Notes: generated by a model from the letters alone, not told the origin. Positions 10,201 to 18,343 are shown, numbered from the stretch's first letter. The stretch: DNA of 64,000 nt from Fimenecus sp964540535 (GCA_964540535.1 CAZIMO010000004.1:62001-126000), one strand, 5' to 3'. Translations and numbers: made by a program.

Positions 10201-12792
10201 GCCGTTTTCATATTTTCCTACTCCGTAAGTAAAATTAAAGGAATAGCATGTAACATCGCCGAAATTACGCTGATTAATGTTAGCAGAATAACGTTCATGT
10301 GCCCTTACGCCGCCAACATAACCGCATCTTGACTCAACGGCTGTTACATCACCGAAATTATAACAACGCTCATAAAAACCTGTGTCACTGACAAATTTTT
10401 CGGTTACAGTGTCAAAACCGTAATGAGCTTGCAAATTATCGCTTGAAGAAACTAAATAGTAGCCTGTAACTCCGCCCAATCTTGGATTATAGTTAAGAAT
10501 ATATGAATTTTCATCGGGTACAATGCCGACGTATCGCATTTCGGTGCCTACTTGATTATTTTTATCGTCATAAACTGGCACTTCTTTTTTTTCGGCAGGC
10601 ACATCAAGCACCTCACCGAAATTGGCGATCATATCAATACATAAACCTCTATCGCTATAACCAATAACGCCGCCTGTATAATAGTAGATAGCACGGTTTA
10701 CATATTTGGCAGAGTTATTATCGGTATGGTCTGCCTGCATACGCTCGGGGTCCGTGCTTAAACTGCCGTAAACGCCTATGCCTGTAACAGAACCGTAGTT
10801 GACCACATTTTTTATGTGATAGCGTTGGATATTAGAATTATTAATTGTTGTAATTCCATAACCTGCAACACCGCCTATTGCGCTACTGTTGCCGTTATAA
10901 CCCTCAACATATTTGTGCGTACCGCCGTAAACATTACCGTAGTTCACGATATTTTCAAGTCTTTCACAATAAACATAACCGAAAATGCCGCCGATATAAG
11001 CCTTAATTGCAAGAGTTTCATCAGAAAATATTACATCTGCCGTTGAGGTGATGTTTACAACAGAACCGTTGATGTCATAACCGCCTGCCATACCCATATA
11101 AATTTGGGTCGTTCCCGAAGAATATCCCTTTGTAAAACCATAATTGCCCGTGATAATTCCGCCGCCTATAAAATTGACATTTGAAATGTTACCTAAATTC
11201 TGCCCTTCTACATCAGGGTCAGGTATTAGAGTTCCGTTTGATCTTCCTATTAAGCCATAATAGTAATAATTTATTCCGTTACCGTCAGTAGCAACACCCG
11301 GCTTGGTAATGCGAAGATTTATAATTGAATAGCAATTGTTAGGCTGGGACTCATCGCTTGTTTTGCCCGTAAAATGACCGTAAAAAAGACTTGACGGAAC
11401 ATATGCGCCGTCTGCAACACAGCTCATATCAATATTATCAGTCATATGAAATACAAAACGGTAGTTACCATTACTAAATAAACTTTCGGGTGAAGTTGGG
11501 AAATAAACTAAATCCGCAGGAGTTGAAATTTCCAAATCGTTCTGCATTCCTGCCGCAGAATTATATTTAAATAATTCAGAAGAAAAACCGTATAATTTGG
11601 GATATATGAAATATCTGTTGATATTGCCGGCAGTTGTTAAAGTAGCAATAGCACCAGCATCAACAATTTTACGCAAAATGTGCCAATGATAAAATTCAGA
11701 GGTATCATTAGCAAATTCAATACCGTCGTCAGTATCGTTTTTACCGAGAGTTTTAAGCTCAACGGTAGTCATTGCAACAACAGGCGAAGCTTCTTCAGAA
11801 GAAACACCTGTTATAGGCTGTGTGAAAATTGTTTTATCATAATAAGCATTCTGAATTTTACCGCTGTTTTCTGCGCAGATTGGGTCATGATAAAATACGC
11901 TTTCACCCTCGGCATAATCTTCGCCTGCATAATAAACATTTGTAACCGTACCTTGATTTTCATACGCAATACCTGCAAAACCGCAGTTTGCAGAATAATC
12001 TGTACCGTTTAATTCAGTTAAATCGCAATAAACCTTATTGATTGTACCCATATTTATGACGGCAATCATACCAAGTCTTACCGCAATAGGTGAATAACCG
12101 TCTACAATCATATCAGAAACGCCGTATAAACCAAGGTTTTGAACTGTTCCTTGTTCGCCGATAACTCCAAATAATCCGTAGCCATAAGGATCATCGGGAG
12201 TACGGTATGTATCAAAAGCAATTTTACGGATTTCAAAGCCCTGTCCGTCAAAAGTACCGTTAAACGGCGCATTTGTTGTACCTACGGGCGTATAATATGA
12301 CGCATTGAATTCATCAGCATAATATCCGCCGTTATACTCAATATTATTTCCCAAAACAAAGTTTGCAGAAAGATAAAAATTCTTTTCCTGCGAAATAATA
12401 CTGTTACAGTTCAAGCTCCACAAATATAGTTCGTCGGCTGTACCAATACTTATTTTGTAATCGCTGTATTTGCTTGCCGCAGAAGAGTCAAATGTTGAAT
12501 AAACACCGACCTCATCAATAAATTCGCTTAAAGATATAACTTTAGGAGTACCGTTTTCAGCATAATATTCTTCAAGAGTCGGAATTTTTTCATGACCAGC
12601 AGTTTCTAAAGCGTCGGCAACTTCTTTTTCAGAGCTTTCTCTTGCCTCGCTGATTATAGTTTCTTTTGACTGACTGTCAGTTATATCACCTGCAAAAACT
12701 ATATTTGCCGGAATCATTTCCAAAAGTATTATAGCTGCAAGAAAAATACTGATTATACGCATATTCAATTTTGAGTGATTATGTTTAATCAT
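4201..12792 (-). CDS. Giant secreted GLUG/beta-helix-type repeat protein (about 2,860 residues)
   Basis: The frame opens at 12819, overlapping the previous stop by four bases. The ATG at 12792 (residue 10) has the better AGAGG site and gives a cleaner signal peptide (IISIFLAAIILLEMIPANIVFAG). The first half, roughly residues 110-1500, is built from dozens of short repeats of the type N-x-G-x-I/V-T/D (CINYGNITV, CSNYGDIDI), with GLUG-like openings (FDGQGFEIRKI, GLFGVIG). This is typical of right-handed beta-helix or adhesin stalks. The second half is beta-rich without obvious repeats. I see no LPXTG motif, transmembrane tail, dockerin or catalytic motif. As the last gene of the SipW/TasA-like operon, it is probably exported and may be held at the surface by the TasA-like proteins. 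Function inferred as adhesin or matrix protein. Confidence 0.85.
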   Translation of the reverse strand: MIKHNHSKLNMRIISIFLAAIILLEMIPANIVFAGDITDSQSKETIISEARESSEKEVADALETAGHEKIPTLEEYYAENGTPKVISLSEFIDEVGVYSTFDSSAASKYSDYKISIGTADELYLWSLNCNSIISQEKNFYLSANFVLGNNIEYNGGYYADEFNASYYTPVGTTNAPFNGTFDGQGFEIRKIAFDTYRTPDDPYGYGLFGVIGEQGTVQNLGLYGVSDMIVDGYSPIAVRLGMIAVINMGTINKVYCDLTELNGTDYSANCGFAGIAYENQGTVTNVYYAGEDYAEGESVFYHDPICAENSGKIQNAYYDKTIFTQPITGVSSEEASPVVAMTTVELKTLGKNDTDDGIEFANDTSEFYHWHILRKIVDAGAIATLTTAGNINRYFIYPKLYGFSSELFKYNSAAGMQNDLEISTPADLVYFPTSPESLFSNGNYRFVFHMTDNIDMSCVADGAYVPSSLFYGHFTGKTSDESQPNNCYSIINLRITKPGVATDGNGINYYYYGLIGRSNGTLIPDPDVEGQNLGNISNVNFIGGGIITGNYGFTKGYSSGTTQIYMGMAGGYDINGSVVNITSTADVIFSDETLAIKAYIGGIFGYVYCERLENIVNYGNVYGGTHKYVEGYNGNSSAIGGVAGYGITTINNSNIQRYHIKNVVNYGSVTGIGVYGSLSTDPERMQADHTDNNSAKYVNRAIYYYTGGVIGYSDRGLCIDMIANFGEVLDVPAEKKEVPVYDDKNNQVGTEMRYVGIVPDENSYILNYNPRLGGVTGYYLVSSSDNLQAHYGFDTVTEKFVSDTGFYERCYNFGDVTAVESRCGYVGGVRAHERYSANINQRNFGDVTCYSFNFTYGVGKYENGATYKDYDSANYGDIYVDNSSRSGRQTHFTNNRACFTTYGYGSGYTVRCNNYGDITLSFGGYVPWSYNVTTVNGVTYNDTYAVLGVSYNCYGCNNYGNIDVNTFDKWTGEYSYVDMTADHYLKAANGQELYTSYTSAWYGQSSRWLYISGVAADIADGCINYGNITVTGTPEDCGRVPATYDELVEMLGFSPNAKRRQEMEELKGENGTISSGSINGWEARTINGVSVAGTGLSSDIDVANCRQIYRALRVTGISNASSTTITVSNCVNLGDITVSNFAVDKYVNGISYQGKVSNCVNKSDITVNSDVGSSINVNGITQIAYNVTNCMNTGNLTVNSLNDTVYASGIIYELQQGTVFNVSDCINLGNIAVNRMGRQRKRIGGITTGVAGIVRYLRSDNESSLYGCSNYGDIDIKIDNKRYVSDDLDTTCDTVRLEYSNETNTTNLLYDRANDSTSAGGIIQYVSYSTGIAAHAINVNSCINQGNISVDAKQMYASSAYYAGGIAALFEPATANYGGDTCVLSNLVNHGDVTVNIEQEPYNANNAATSSNAGGVFGYLQGNSAGVNMPAIRSIVENVVNTGKVSGTSKKANGTASFYPVNVGGLAGRLYYSGNNDSNFTIKNVLSYSDNQLIGYQQGLTDWVFTADENGNGVALNNGNVTYSNRITLENLYSASTEHEIIKIGNPSSKDQSGNLIPQRQYSVGVLTTDKQKDSEKVSSDDSDLRAYKYIYPVAEENGAETSPAFFTRGDVDSDTGVVCAIGYLDYGALSTAYREKYSKLNSGKYDKSDMEEPDDASSPEYEEYLDWFKQLGGFVLTSAKPGANGSDYFPNQFIPSSVKPNGSVDIWYTDGIRTRLGTECAQIDLLDLNDILQFVVTNGETSTITKRFEKSETENTIFVYVQDEIASDALSVLSYQISSGAEVVFYNDPAHTSVIEDIYSKPIVMNKEYDSDGNEVLTYQLYARVTAQNGDKANWVIKLQSVSAEPSISVTSALITNSATESSSTNRTYYQNISEEASNSYNFWDYPAYQYNSLLNFHIETKNIEDGYNLYNRMSIYYYVQNAYGITEAGSALGLNKDSCLADLLKSDHSYTVDGNGNIRHNGVLVAELIYVGKDYNLVPETDGSYNLKAEKYNCVKPDNAPDDYYLKNESANIRWEFVKADGKTLISRSNADFFDENGALKLKCSYNSFGFVSTNTVHTNEEADINGNLVGSYQLYTGGIASETEGGYYELVFEFPNGSTQSVYIAIRKADSLKLAGYTDFGTTTLGSTAVLDITGQWSASESVREQKYDGYGAWASYEAAANAIEQAYSNGEDVPYAGRHTFAQYYNNVIFTENSNFTYEYYAGTGTNYLLSLYVRNSGDENTLKQMFHYRTSYSAVLFRPMIYKIHRRADGSVDYMDAIYQTMSEDLSVTRYYPVKIVFPGSSVDKTMVQYKTANDKFYSDPVSSVVNIDGAEQTVYEVPKGTESNFSMLSTYSTSPLSAPFAVFNFASSSSKPESNPTHNFDSLFTVEFCPEDGNEFTHIGNATFERGVGFRIITDKTSPAQVTATINRNNDTSVVMNLNGNATMGYYRITPIAARTEYFYLYEDAVKFAESLDAGVSIKGLDKSYEIVEEISDRGYPIYKTIMYMAYDSTIIHKRANDDSYLKNIYMSNEIGSTVNLSSINADVAWDSKNTYALAESNQNLESHISLKGKSNIIRFSDGKITYSADPLTDSTDTCIENVNSFVVYCYIMTNRRINGVQTSISDAYLDMKKDYIPANSALYYLDGAELDADGDIIDGTGEWVQVEFDSNRQVIDSHKHFFRYEHFADENDVKEAKMFKVVAENGNVSYYTINALQNKRNKSINVRVGDFVRNGLSIAESDNGTQKNLSELLETYGTFGVSIRCMVDSSATTMQTGYYSETGIDGNNFYNLKFGNYDIILNVPESSDYEYDVYYFGSGNKVELERSPDNPNAYRLPLRFKNLTGEANSIELCVSVKKKEQADWGYVIHNVFTKTLKSLL

Positions 12793-12815
12793 TGTTATAT
12801 TCCTCTCTTGCTCAA

Positions 12816-13631
12816 TCATTCTGTTATTTCATCTGGAATATTTGTCTGTTGCGGAATTTCGGTAATATTCCAAAACGTCTTAAAGCGGTTAAACTGCACT
12901 GCGTCCGCTTCAAGATAAAGTTTCAGCACTGTTGCCGTTGCACTGTTCACACTGTCCAACTCATCTGAAAACTGCGGGGTAAACGCATCACCGTCTTTTA
13001 TAATTGTAAGCTTTTTGTATTCGCCGTTTTCACTTTGAACAAAATTCCCGTCTTGATATGTATACATTGTTTCGTCAGATGACTTTGTATTTAAAATTTC
13101 GTTCTGATTTTTCAAATTTGTATCAGCTTCAGCCTCTGTCAAAGTTGTTTGAATTTGTGTTAAATAAACATATCCGTCTTGTAATCTGTTATCTGCCATC
13201 GGCACATCTTCATTCAAATTCAAGGTCATTAAGGGTTCCGGCAAAATTCCGCTTTGATTGACCGGTCCGCCCATGGTTTCGGCATACGTACCGCTCCAGT
13301 TCTCCATAATCATAAGTCTTACATAAGCATAGCTTTCGCCTTTATAATATACATCAACAGAAATCGGCAAGGGGGTATTAGATTTAAATCCCTCGCCATT
13401 TTCTATTGTAATTATTCCGTTTTCGACATTATATAAATCGCCTGTTTCGCTGTTTTTCGCAACAATCCGCACATCAAAGGTATCGTGCGAAGCAACAACA
13501 TCATGTCCGTCGTCCATAAAAAATCTTGCCGCCAAAAAGCCCGACAGCGCTGTTACAGCAACAATCAAAATAATTACTGCTGATAATATAATAAGTTTGG
13601 ATCTGCTTGATTTTTTTTCATTGATTTTCAC
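12816..13631 (-). CDS. TasA-like/SipW-associated surface protein, 271 residues
   Basis: Starts at GTG with AGGAGG eight bases upstream. The N-terminus is a basic stretch followed by one hydrophobic segment (residues about 12-35) ending in FLAARFF, which resembles the T-F-A-K/R-F/Y cleavage region of SipW substrates. The rest is a beta-rich extracellular domain of about 230 residues (FDVRIVAKN, PLPISVDVYYKGESYAYVRLMI, LKLYLEADAVQ) like the TasA/camelysin-type proteins beside it. It starts 12 bases after the previous stop, and its own stop overlaps the opening of the giant gene's frame. Likely cut by one of the two SipW-type peptidases of the operon. Role in fibre assembly is inferred. Confidence 0.7.
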   Translation of the reverse strand: MKINEKKSSRSKLIILSAVIILIVAVTALSGFLAARFFMDDGHDVVASHDTFDVRIVAKNSETGDLYNVENGIITIENGEGFKSNTPLPISVDVYYKGESYAYVRLMIMENWSGTYAETMGGPVNQSGILPEPLMTLNLNEDVPMADNRLQDGYVYLTQIQTTLTEAEADTNLKNQNEILNTKSSDETMYTYQDGNFVQSENGEYKKLTIIKDGDAFTPQFSDELDSVNSATATVLKLYLEADAVQFNRFKTFWNITEIPQQTNIPDEITE

Positions 13632-13643
13632 TGAAAGAACCTC

Positions 13644-14318
13644 CTACTTCTGTATAACATCAAGTTCAAGATGTTCTTTCAAATAAACAGTTTTTCCAAA
13701 AGAATTTTCGTTATTAACATCCGCATTTTCTCTCCATACAAAAACTGTTAAAAATCTTGACTCACCGGGTTTTAAATCATAAGACCAATTTTTAAGATTT
13801 TCAGTGCAAACGCTTTGAATATTAGCTTTAATATCGGCAAACGAAGTGTCAGCATTAAAACTACCGTCAAGTGCAGACTGAATTTCTGACTGAAAATCGC
13901 TCTGAACATCATAATTGAATACCAAAATAAAAATATCATCACTTTGAGCCGTGTAATCTTGATGATTATGATTGTCAGTAGTGGTTTTATCTTTTAATTT
14001 TGCGCCTATTTCTACGGTCTGGTTGCTCAAATTGGTTATCATAAGACGTCTGCTGATAACAACATCATTAAAATTTACATCGTCATAAAGTCTTGTTGTT
14101 GCAGGCAATTCAATTTGCCAATCCGGAGGCGCTATTGTGTCCAAATCCAAAACTTGAATGTTAAAATCTGCAAGATTAGCATTTTCTTTATGATTTTCAA
14201 CAGATATGTAACGAGCAAAGGAAAATCCGAGTAAGCCTATACAAACGATTATGGCAAGTATAATAAGAAGACCGCTTCTTTTTGCACTGTTGTTTATGTT
14301 ATTTTCTTCAGTCTTCAT
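13644..14318 (-). CDS. TasA-like SipW-dependent surface protein, 224 residues
   Basis: N-terminal hydrophobic segment (residues about 16-34) ending in GFSFARYIS, a good match to the SipW-type signal (hydrophobic core then F-A-R/K-Y/F), followed by NLADFNIQVLDLD. The body reads as an Ig-like sandwich (ISRRLMITNLSNQTVEIGAKLKD, SRFLTVFVWRE). AAGGAGG precedes the ATG. It lies 32 bases after the 270-residue family member and 12 bases before the next. By family it should be an exported structural subunit or filament accessory; this is inferred from the signal type and the operon, not from overall similarity to Bacillus TasA. Confidence 0.75.
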   Translation of the reverse strand: MKTEENNINNSAKRSGLLIILAIIVCIGLLGFSFARYISVENHKENANLADFNIQVLDLDTIAPPDWQIELPATTRLYDDVNFNDVVISRRLMITNLSNQTVEIGAKLKDKTTTDNHNHQDYTAQSDDIFILVFNYDVQSDFQSEIQSALDGSFNADTSFADIKANIQSVCTENLKNWSYDLKPGESRFLTVFVWRENADVNNENSFGKTVYLKEHLELDVIQK

Positions 14319-14350
14319 TATGTTACCTCCTTAATTCATATATTCTGTAT

Positions 14351-15133
14351 TTAATCCACCTGAATTATCTCAAAAGAGAATTCAATATTTTCTTGATTGT
14401 AAAATCCGTCAGGAGCATTGATTGCATCACCGTTGCTGTCAAACCACATTATTCTCGGCGAAGCGCACAGCAATGTATCCATATAAGATTGATCGTCTAA
14501 AACAACGTTATCAAGCTCTTGCGGCCAATCACAGGTTATTTTCCATTCGCCAAGCTCTGACAAATCAGTATTCACATCGCTTATTGCATTAAACTCATTT
14601 TCAAACCACAAAGAAATTTCTTCTTGGGTAATATTTTGCGCATTCTCAACCGCAATCCATTCGGAATGTTCGTCATCCCTATGATAAATATTAAATTTGA
14701 TAGGATAATAATTCTGTTTTACATGAAAGCAAAAACGGTATTTATCGGGATTATCAATTTCCATAGCCTCATGATTATATTCTTCAATAAACTGAATTGT
14801 ACTTTCACCGTAATCAACATGATAATAACCTTTAGGCAGGCAAACATCACTACCTGTTAATTCACAACCGATAGACACTGCGACCTCGGGCTTTCCCGAC
14901 AAAGAAAATATCATTCCTTCTGTTTCTGCAAATCCCGGAACAAGTTCTGTTTTTTGATCTATCACATATCCTTTAGTTGTTATTGATACTCCGTACTTTG
15001 CAATTCTCGCATCACTGCCGTTACTCGACGAAACAATAAATTTAGCAAAAATACCGCAGAGCAGATAAACTGTTATCAATACTAAATAAAGCAGAACTGC
15101 CGCTACTGTGCATATAATATTTCTTTTTTTCAC
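14351..15133 (-). CDS. TasA-like SipW-dependent surface protein, about 260 residues
   Basis: The frame opens at an ATG at 15163 that overlaps the previous stop, but the GTG at 15133 has GGAGG six bases upstream and begins directly with the signal (VKKRNIICTVAAVLL). The signal ends in GIFAKFIVSS and is followed by GSDARIAKYGVSI, closely matching the GSDDARVAKFGVNI segment of the 221-residue protein in the same operon. A further shared piece is LSGKPEVAVSI against ISGTPEVAVNV. These matches make the two paralogues. A DWPQEL segment near residue 200 corresponds to the W-x-W-P/A-F motif of the other members. Exported surface protein; exact role unknown. Confidence 0.75.
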   Translation of the reverse strand: MKKRNIICTVAAVLLYLVLITVYLLCGIFAKFIVSSSNGSDARIAKYGVSITTKGYVIDQKTELVPGFAETEGMIFSLSGKPEVAVSIGCELTGSDVCLPKGYYHVDYGESTIQFIEEYNHEAMEIDNPDKYRFCFHVKQNYYPIKFNIYHRDDEHSEWIAVENAQNITQEEISLWFENEFNAISDVNTDLSELGEWKITCDWPQELDNVVLDDQSYMDTLLCASPRIMWFDSNGDAINAPDGFYNQENIEFSFEIIQVD

Positions 15134-15159
15134 GGTAATCCTCCGTTCTGAACAAAATT

Positions 15160-15750
15160 TCAATTATCCTCTTTATTTAACTCATCTTTTAATTTTCTGA
15201 TTTGTTCTTTTACACTGTCAATATCTTCATTATCTATTCGTTTTTCTTTTCTGTAAGACAGTTCAAACAAAAGAAATGCAATAACAATCAATGATATTAT
15301 TACTGACGGCTGTTTAATAAATCTGGCAAACACTCCCACATTGGGAATAACCGCAATAACAGTCCCCTTAACCTGCTGAATACTTATAGGGTCGTCAGCA
15401 ACAGGATTAGCGTCGCCCCGGGTAACAATAATATCGTCTTCTTTAGAACAAATACGATGTGTTATTAATATTCCGTCAGACTCATAAACAACAACATCGC
15501 CAATTTGATAACTACCGCCCTCACGAACCAAAACCATATCATCAACAGAAATATTCGGTTCCATACTTCCCGAAAGCACTACGGCGGCGCCTATTCCGAA
15601 CGGCATAGGCAAATTATTGCCTGCAAGCGTTCCTGCATTCCAAATATATACGCTAAATCCAATTACAATACTTATAAAAACAATAAGAATGTAACGGAAA
15701 AATCTGCTTATTTTTATTTTTGCCTTATTCATCTGAGTCTTACGCTGCAT
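15160..15750 (-). CDS. sipW: SipW-type signal peptidase I (second copy)
   Basis: The longer frame (to 15831) is not credible as it lies inside the preceding gene. The ATG at 15750 has AGGAGGAG seven bases upstream and overlaps the previous stop by 11 bases. The 196-residue protein has an N-terminal membrane segment (about 17-38), then the ER/SipW-type catalytic layout: LSGSM with Ser62, ITHR with His98, and GDAN with Asp113 or the Asp pair at 119-120. There is no Ser-Lys dyad. A second membrane segment lies near residues 140-160. It should cleave signal peptides of the TasA-like proteins around it. The symbol denotes the family only. Confidence 0.9.
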   Translation of the reverse strand: MQRKTQMNKAKIKISRFFRYILIVFISIVIGFSVYIWNAGTLAGNNLPMPFGIGAAVVLSGSMEPNISVDDMVLVREGGSYQIGDVVVYESDGILITHRICSKEDDIIVTRGDANPVADDPISIQQVKGTVIAVIPNVGVFARFIKQPSVIISLIVIAFLLFELSYRKEKRIDNEDIDSVKEQIRKLKDELNKEDN

Positions 15751-16618
15751 TTGCAGACTCCTCCTCTTTTGCACGACGCTTGAAAAAAATAAGCATAAAT
15801 ATAATAAACATAGATGCTGCGGCAAGCGCATACCAAATCAGAATATCCAAATCGGCTCCTGTATTAGGCGGCTGACCTATAACATTATTACCGATATTTT
15901 CGTTGGCAGAAGCCACCGTTTTAATGATGATTGTGAGCGTAACATCCTCACCTTCGGCAATATTTCCTATTTTAGTATCAAATTCATCGTCACTTTCAAA
16001 AGGCCACTGCCAACCTAATGTATAGGTTGAATGATAACCGGGAGAAAGCGAGGCAGAGTCAGAAACACTGTTTAAATCTAAAACAGACTGCCAATTATTT
16101 TCATCGCCGACAAGGTATTTGCCCGTATAATCTTTAAGCTTAACTTCAACAGGAATAGATGTTATATTATCTGACATATACGCTTCAACAGACATAACAT
16201 AGTCAACTGCGGTATTTCCTGTGTTATTAAGCACAAACGAATAGTCATTTGCAACACCGGGGGCGATAATTTTGTCACCGTTTTGAGAAAGAGCGGTTAT
16301 TACACTGTCTCCGTTTTGATAAGACACTTTAAATATGTCTATTTCAGTGTTACTTTTCCATATTTGGTCATTATCAGAAACATTAAAGCCGGGAATATCT
16401 TTAACTGCTGTTTCATTAGAAGAAGTGCCTGACGGTTGAGCAAGAGCTGAAGAAACGGAAAGTAAATCGATATCTGTTTTTATTTCTTTGCCTGCAAAAA
16501 TGCCTAAATGATTAGACAAAACTATTAAGCTTACCAAAACACAAACAGCAAGAATCACAGCCGCTACAATAGGCAGACTTTTTTTATGATATTTATTTCT
16601 ACGGCTTATATTATTCAA
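15740..16618 (-). CDS. TasA-like membrane-anchored protein with a PPNTG tail
   Basis: 292 residues, starting at TTG behind AAGGAGG. Residues about 14-36 form an N-terminal hydrophobic segment. The middle is beta-rich, with IIAPGVANDYSF and YTLGWQWPFESDDEFDTKIG; the W-x-W plus DT-x-x-G pair also occurs in the 221-residue family member. The C-terminus reads QPPNTGADLDILIWY, then a hydrophobic helix and KRRAKEEE. That is the layout of a sortase sorting signal with PPNTG in place of LPXTG. It could therefore be wall-linked and act as the base for the other subunits. The alternative is simple anchoring by two membrane segments. Confidence 0.75.
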   Translation of the reverse strand: MNNISRRNKYHKKSLPIVAAVILAVCVLVSLIVLSNHLGIFAGKEIKTDIDLLSVSSALAQPSGTSSNETAVKDIPGFNVSDNDQIWKSNTEIDIFKVSYQNGDSVITALSQNGDKIIAPGVANDYSFVLNNTGNTAVDYVMSVEAYMSDNITSIPVEVKLKDYTGKYLVGDENNWQSVLDLNSVSDSASLSPGYHSTYTLGWQWPFESDDEFDTKIGNIAEGEDVTLTIIIKTVASANENIGNNVIGQPPNTGADLDILIWYALAAASMFIIFMLIFFKRRAKEEESANAA

Positions 16619-16784
16619 AATGCCAAAGCCTCCTTATTGATATTGAAATGAATACATCATTCGCATTTATAAACACTCACATACAAATGAGCGCTTATAA
16701 ACAGGAATAAGATATTACCTTAATTATTGTATGCGAAACAGATTGCCACGAAAAACTGTTCCGCATATCAATAATAAAATTAAA

Positions 16785-16820
16785 TTTTCTGTGCGGCAAC
16801 TTTCTGTACCGCACAGAAAA
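16785..16820 (-). terminator. Hairpin after the major TasA-like gene
   Basis: TTTTCTGTGCGG and CCGCACAGAAAA form a perfect 12-bp stem with a 12-base loop, followed on the minus strand by a T-rich stretch. It sits just after the stop of the 221-residue gene and likely causes partial termination, giving that gene more transcript than those behind it. Confidence 0.65.
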
Positions 16821-16846
16821 CATTCAAATTGTTTCAATTAGTGAAA

Positions 16847-17512
16847 TTAGTCAATCTGGGTTACTGTAACAGTAAGTTCAAGCCCAATTTTTGCAGCTTT
16901 ACCAGCAGCAGCCTGATCACCAAGATATGTATCCTGAACATCGTTAACGCCTTCATTTTCTTCGTCATCAAATGCCCAAGACCATGAAACTGAAGGTGCT
17001 GTTGCATCAGTTGACAAGACAGTATTTGGATCATACTGATCTGAAGACTTTGCAATCGCCATTTCTACAGCTGCTTCAAACAAGCCTGAATTTGAATAAT
17101 TCATACCCTTAAGTACTTCGTTTCCAACTTTAATTTCAAGTGGGCAATAATAATTGCCATCCGCATCTTCCCAACCATCAAGTTGGAGATCTGCTTCATA
17201 AGTAACATTAACAGCAACCTCCGGTGTACCGGAGATTTCAATGTCTGCCATACTACCGCTTGTTCCCGGTGCAACTACATTATTCTTATTTGATGCTTCA
17301 ACAGTTACAGCATTTGAATCATTGTTATATGATATAGAAAAAATTGAGTTAGAAGAAATGTCAATATTAACACCAAATTTAGCAACTCTTGCATCGTCGC
17401 TACCATAATTTGCAGTTGTATATTTTGCGAATGTTCCGCTTATCATACAGGTTGTTAAAAGACAAACAACCAAAAGTGCAGAAGCTATACGCATCATTTT
17501 GTTCTTTTTCAT
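16847..17512 (-). CDS. TasA-like SipW-dependent protein, probable major subunit (221 residues)
   Basis: The cleanest SipW-substrate signal in the window: MKKNKMMRIASALLVV, a hydrophobic core, then SGTFAKYTT. It is followed by DDARVAKFGVNI, an APGTSGSM segment, GTPEVAVNVTYEAD, and near the end WSWAFDDEE then NDVQDTYLG, all seen in TasA/camelysin-type proteins. The gene has its own AAAGGAG site, a 150-base gap before it and a 12-bp hairpin behind it, so it may be expressed more strongly than its neighbours. It directly follows a SipW-type peptidase gene. Inferred role: main subunit of an extracellular fibre or coat; not proven by sequence. Confidence 0.85.
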   Translation of the reverse strand: MKKNKMMRIASALLVVCLLTTCMISGTFAKYTTANYGSDDARVAKFGVNIDISSNSIFSISYNNDSNAVTVEASNKNNVVAPGTSGSMADIEISGTPEVAVNVTYEADLQLDGWEDADGNYYCPLEIKVGNEVLKGMNYSNSGLFEAAVEMAIAKSSDQYDPNTVLSTDATAPSVSWSWAFDDEENEGVNDVQDTYLGDQAAAGKAAKIGLELTVTVTQID

Positions 17513-17665
17513 AAATAAAACTCCTTTAGCTGAATTGTGCTTTTAATATGCACTCATGTATTTTTTAACATATCACCGTTAAAAACAACTGATATGCCAA
17601 TTTATTCAAGCCTTAGGCGTGGCTTCCTTTGGCTGTGAATACAATTAAATAATTTTGTGAAAGAC

Positions 17666-18343
17666 CTAATCTTTCTTTTCTTCAGCAATACTGTTCTCTT
17701 TATCAGCTTTTTCAGCACGAAGCATTGCAAGTTCTGTCAGTAATGCGTCTGTATCTTTTTGTTTACTCTTTTCATACAATTTGCGTCTAATAACATCATA
17801 TACAATCAACAGCAAAAGCGGAAGCGCAACAAAAATTATAAGTCCCCATGTAGTAGAGAGAAATATAACAAAATTTCCTGCGCCCGGAATGCTTGTTCCT
17901 GTATAAATTCCGACAAGGTTTTCAGCGGGTACAAGCACCTGATCTTCAATGTTGTTCGCATCACCTTTAGTACGCCATGCAAGATTGCCGTTTGTATCGG
18001 TTGTTACCTCTATAACTCTATGCGTTACAACAGACTGTGAACTGCTTGACGGATCAAAAAAGGCAATAATATCTTTTTCCTTAACATCGTTTGCATCAAT
18101 GGTTTTACAGAAAATTAAATCTCCGCTTTCAATAACATCATACATAGAATCCGTCAAAACAATCATCGGACTGTATCCGCCGATTGACGGAACCTTATCG
18201 CTGTTAGTATAACTGCGGATAATAAGCGTACAATTTATTATAAGAATAGGGATTAAAATGATACACAAAACCGTTCCTATAACAGTAAAAACTTTATGTA
18301 TTGTACTTGTTTTCTGTTGACTTTGCGTGGAATTGTTACTCAT
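17666..18343 (-). CDS. sipW: SipW-type signal peptidase I (first gene of the surface operon)
   Basis: 225 residues with an N-terminal membrane helix (about 18-42) and a C-terminal one (about 155-182). The catalytic pattern is that of the ER/SipW class: LTDSM with Ser66, VTHRV with His108, and an Asp in the TKGDANNIED segment (128 or 134), with no Lys base. The cytoplasmic tail is charged and coiled-coil-like (KQKDTDALLTELAMLRAEKADKE, quoted in part: LAMLRAEKAD). It is the first gene behind a near-consensus promoter and precedes the probable major TasA-like protein. Expected to process the TasA-like signals. The symbol is a family label. Confidence 0.9.
   Translation of the reverse strand: MSNNSTQSQQKTSTIHKVFTVIGTVLCIILIPILIINCTLIIRSYTNSDKVPSIGGYSPMIVLTDSMYDVIESGDLIFCKTIDANDVKEKDIIAFFDPSSSSQSVVTHRVIEVTTDTNGNLAWRTKGDANNIEDQVLVPAENLVGIYTGTSIPGAGNFVIFLSTTWGLIIFVALPLLLLIVYDVIRRKLYEKSKQKDTDALLTELAMLRAEKADKENSIAEEKKD

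Noticed and set aside
17555..17600. Hairpin before the major TasA-like gene as a riboswitch
   Set aside because: Only a 7-bp stem with an AT-rich loop; no known aptamer pattern.
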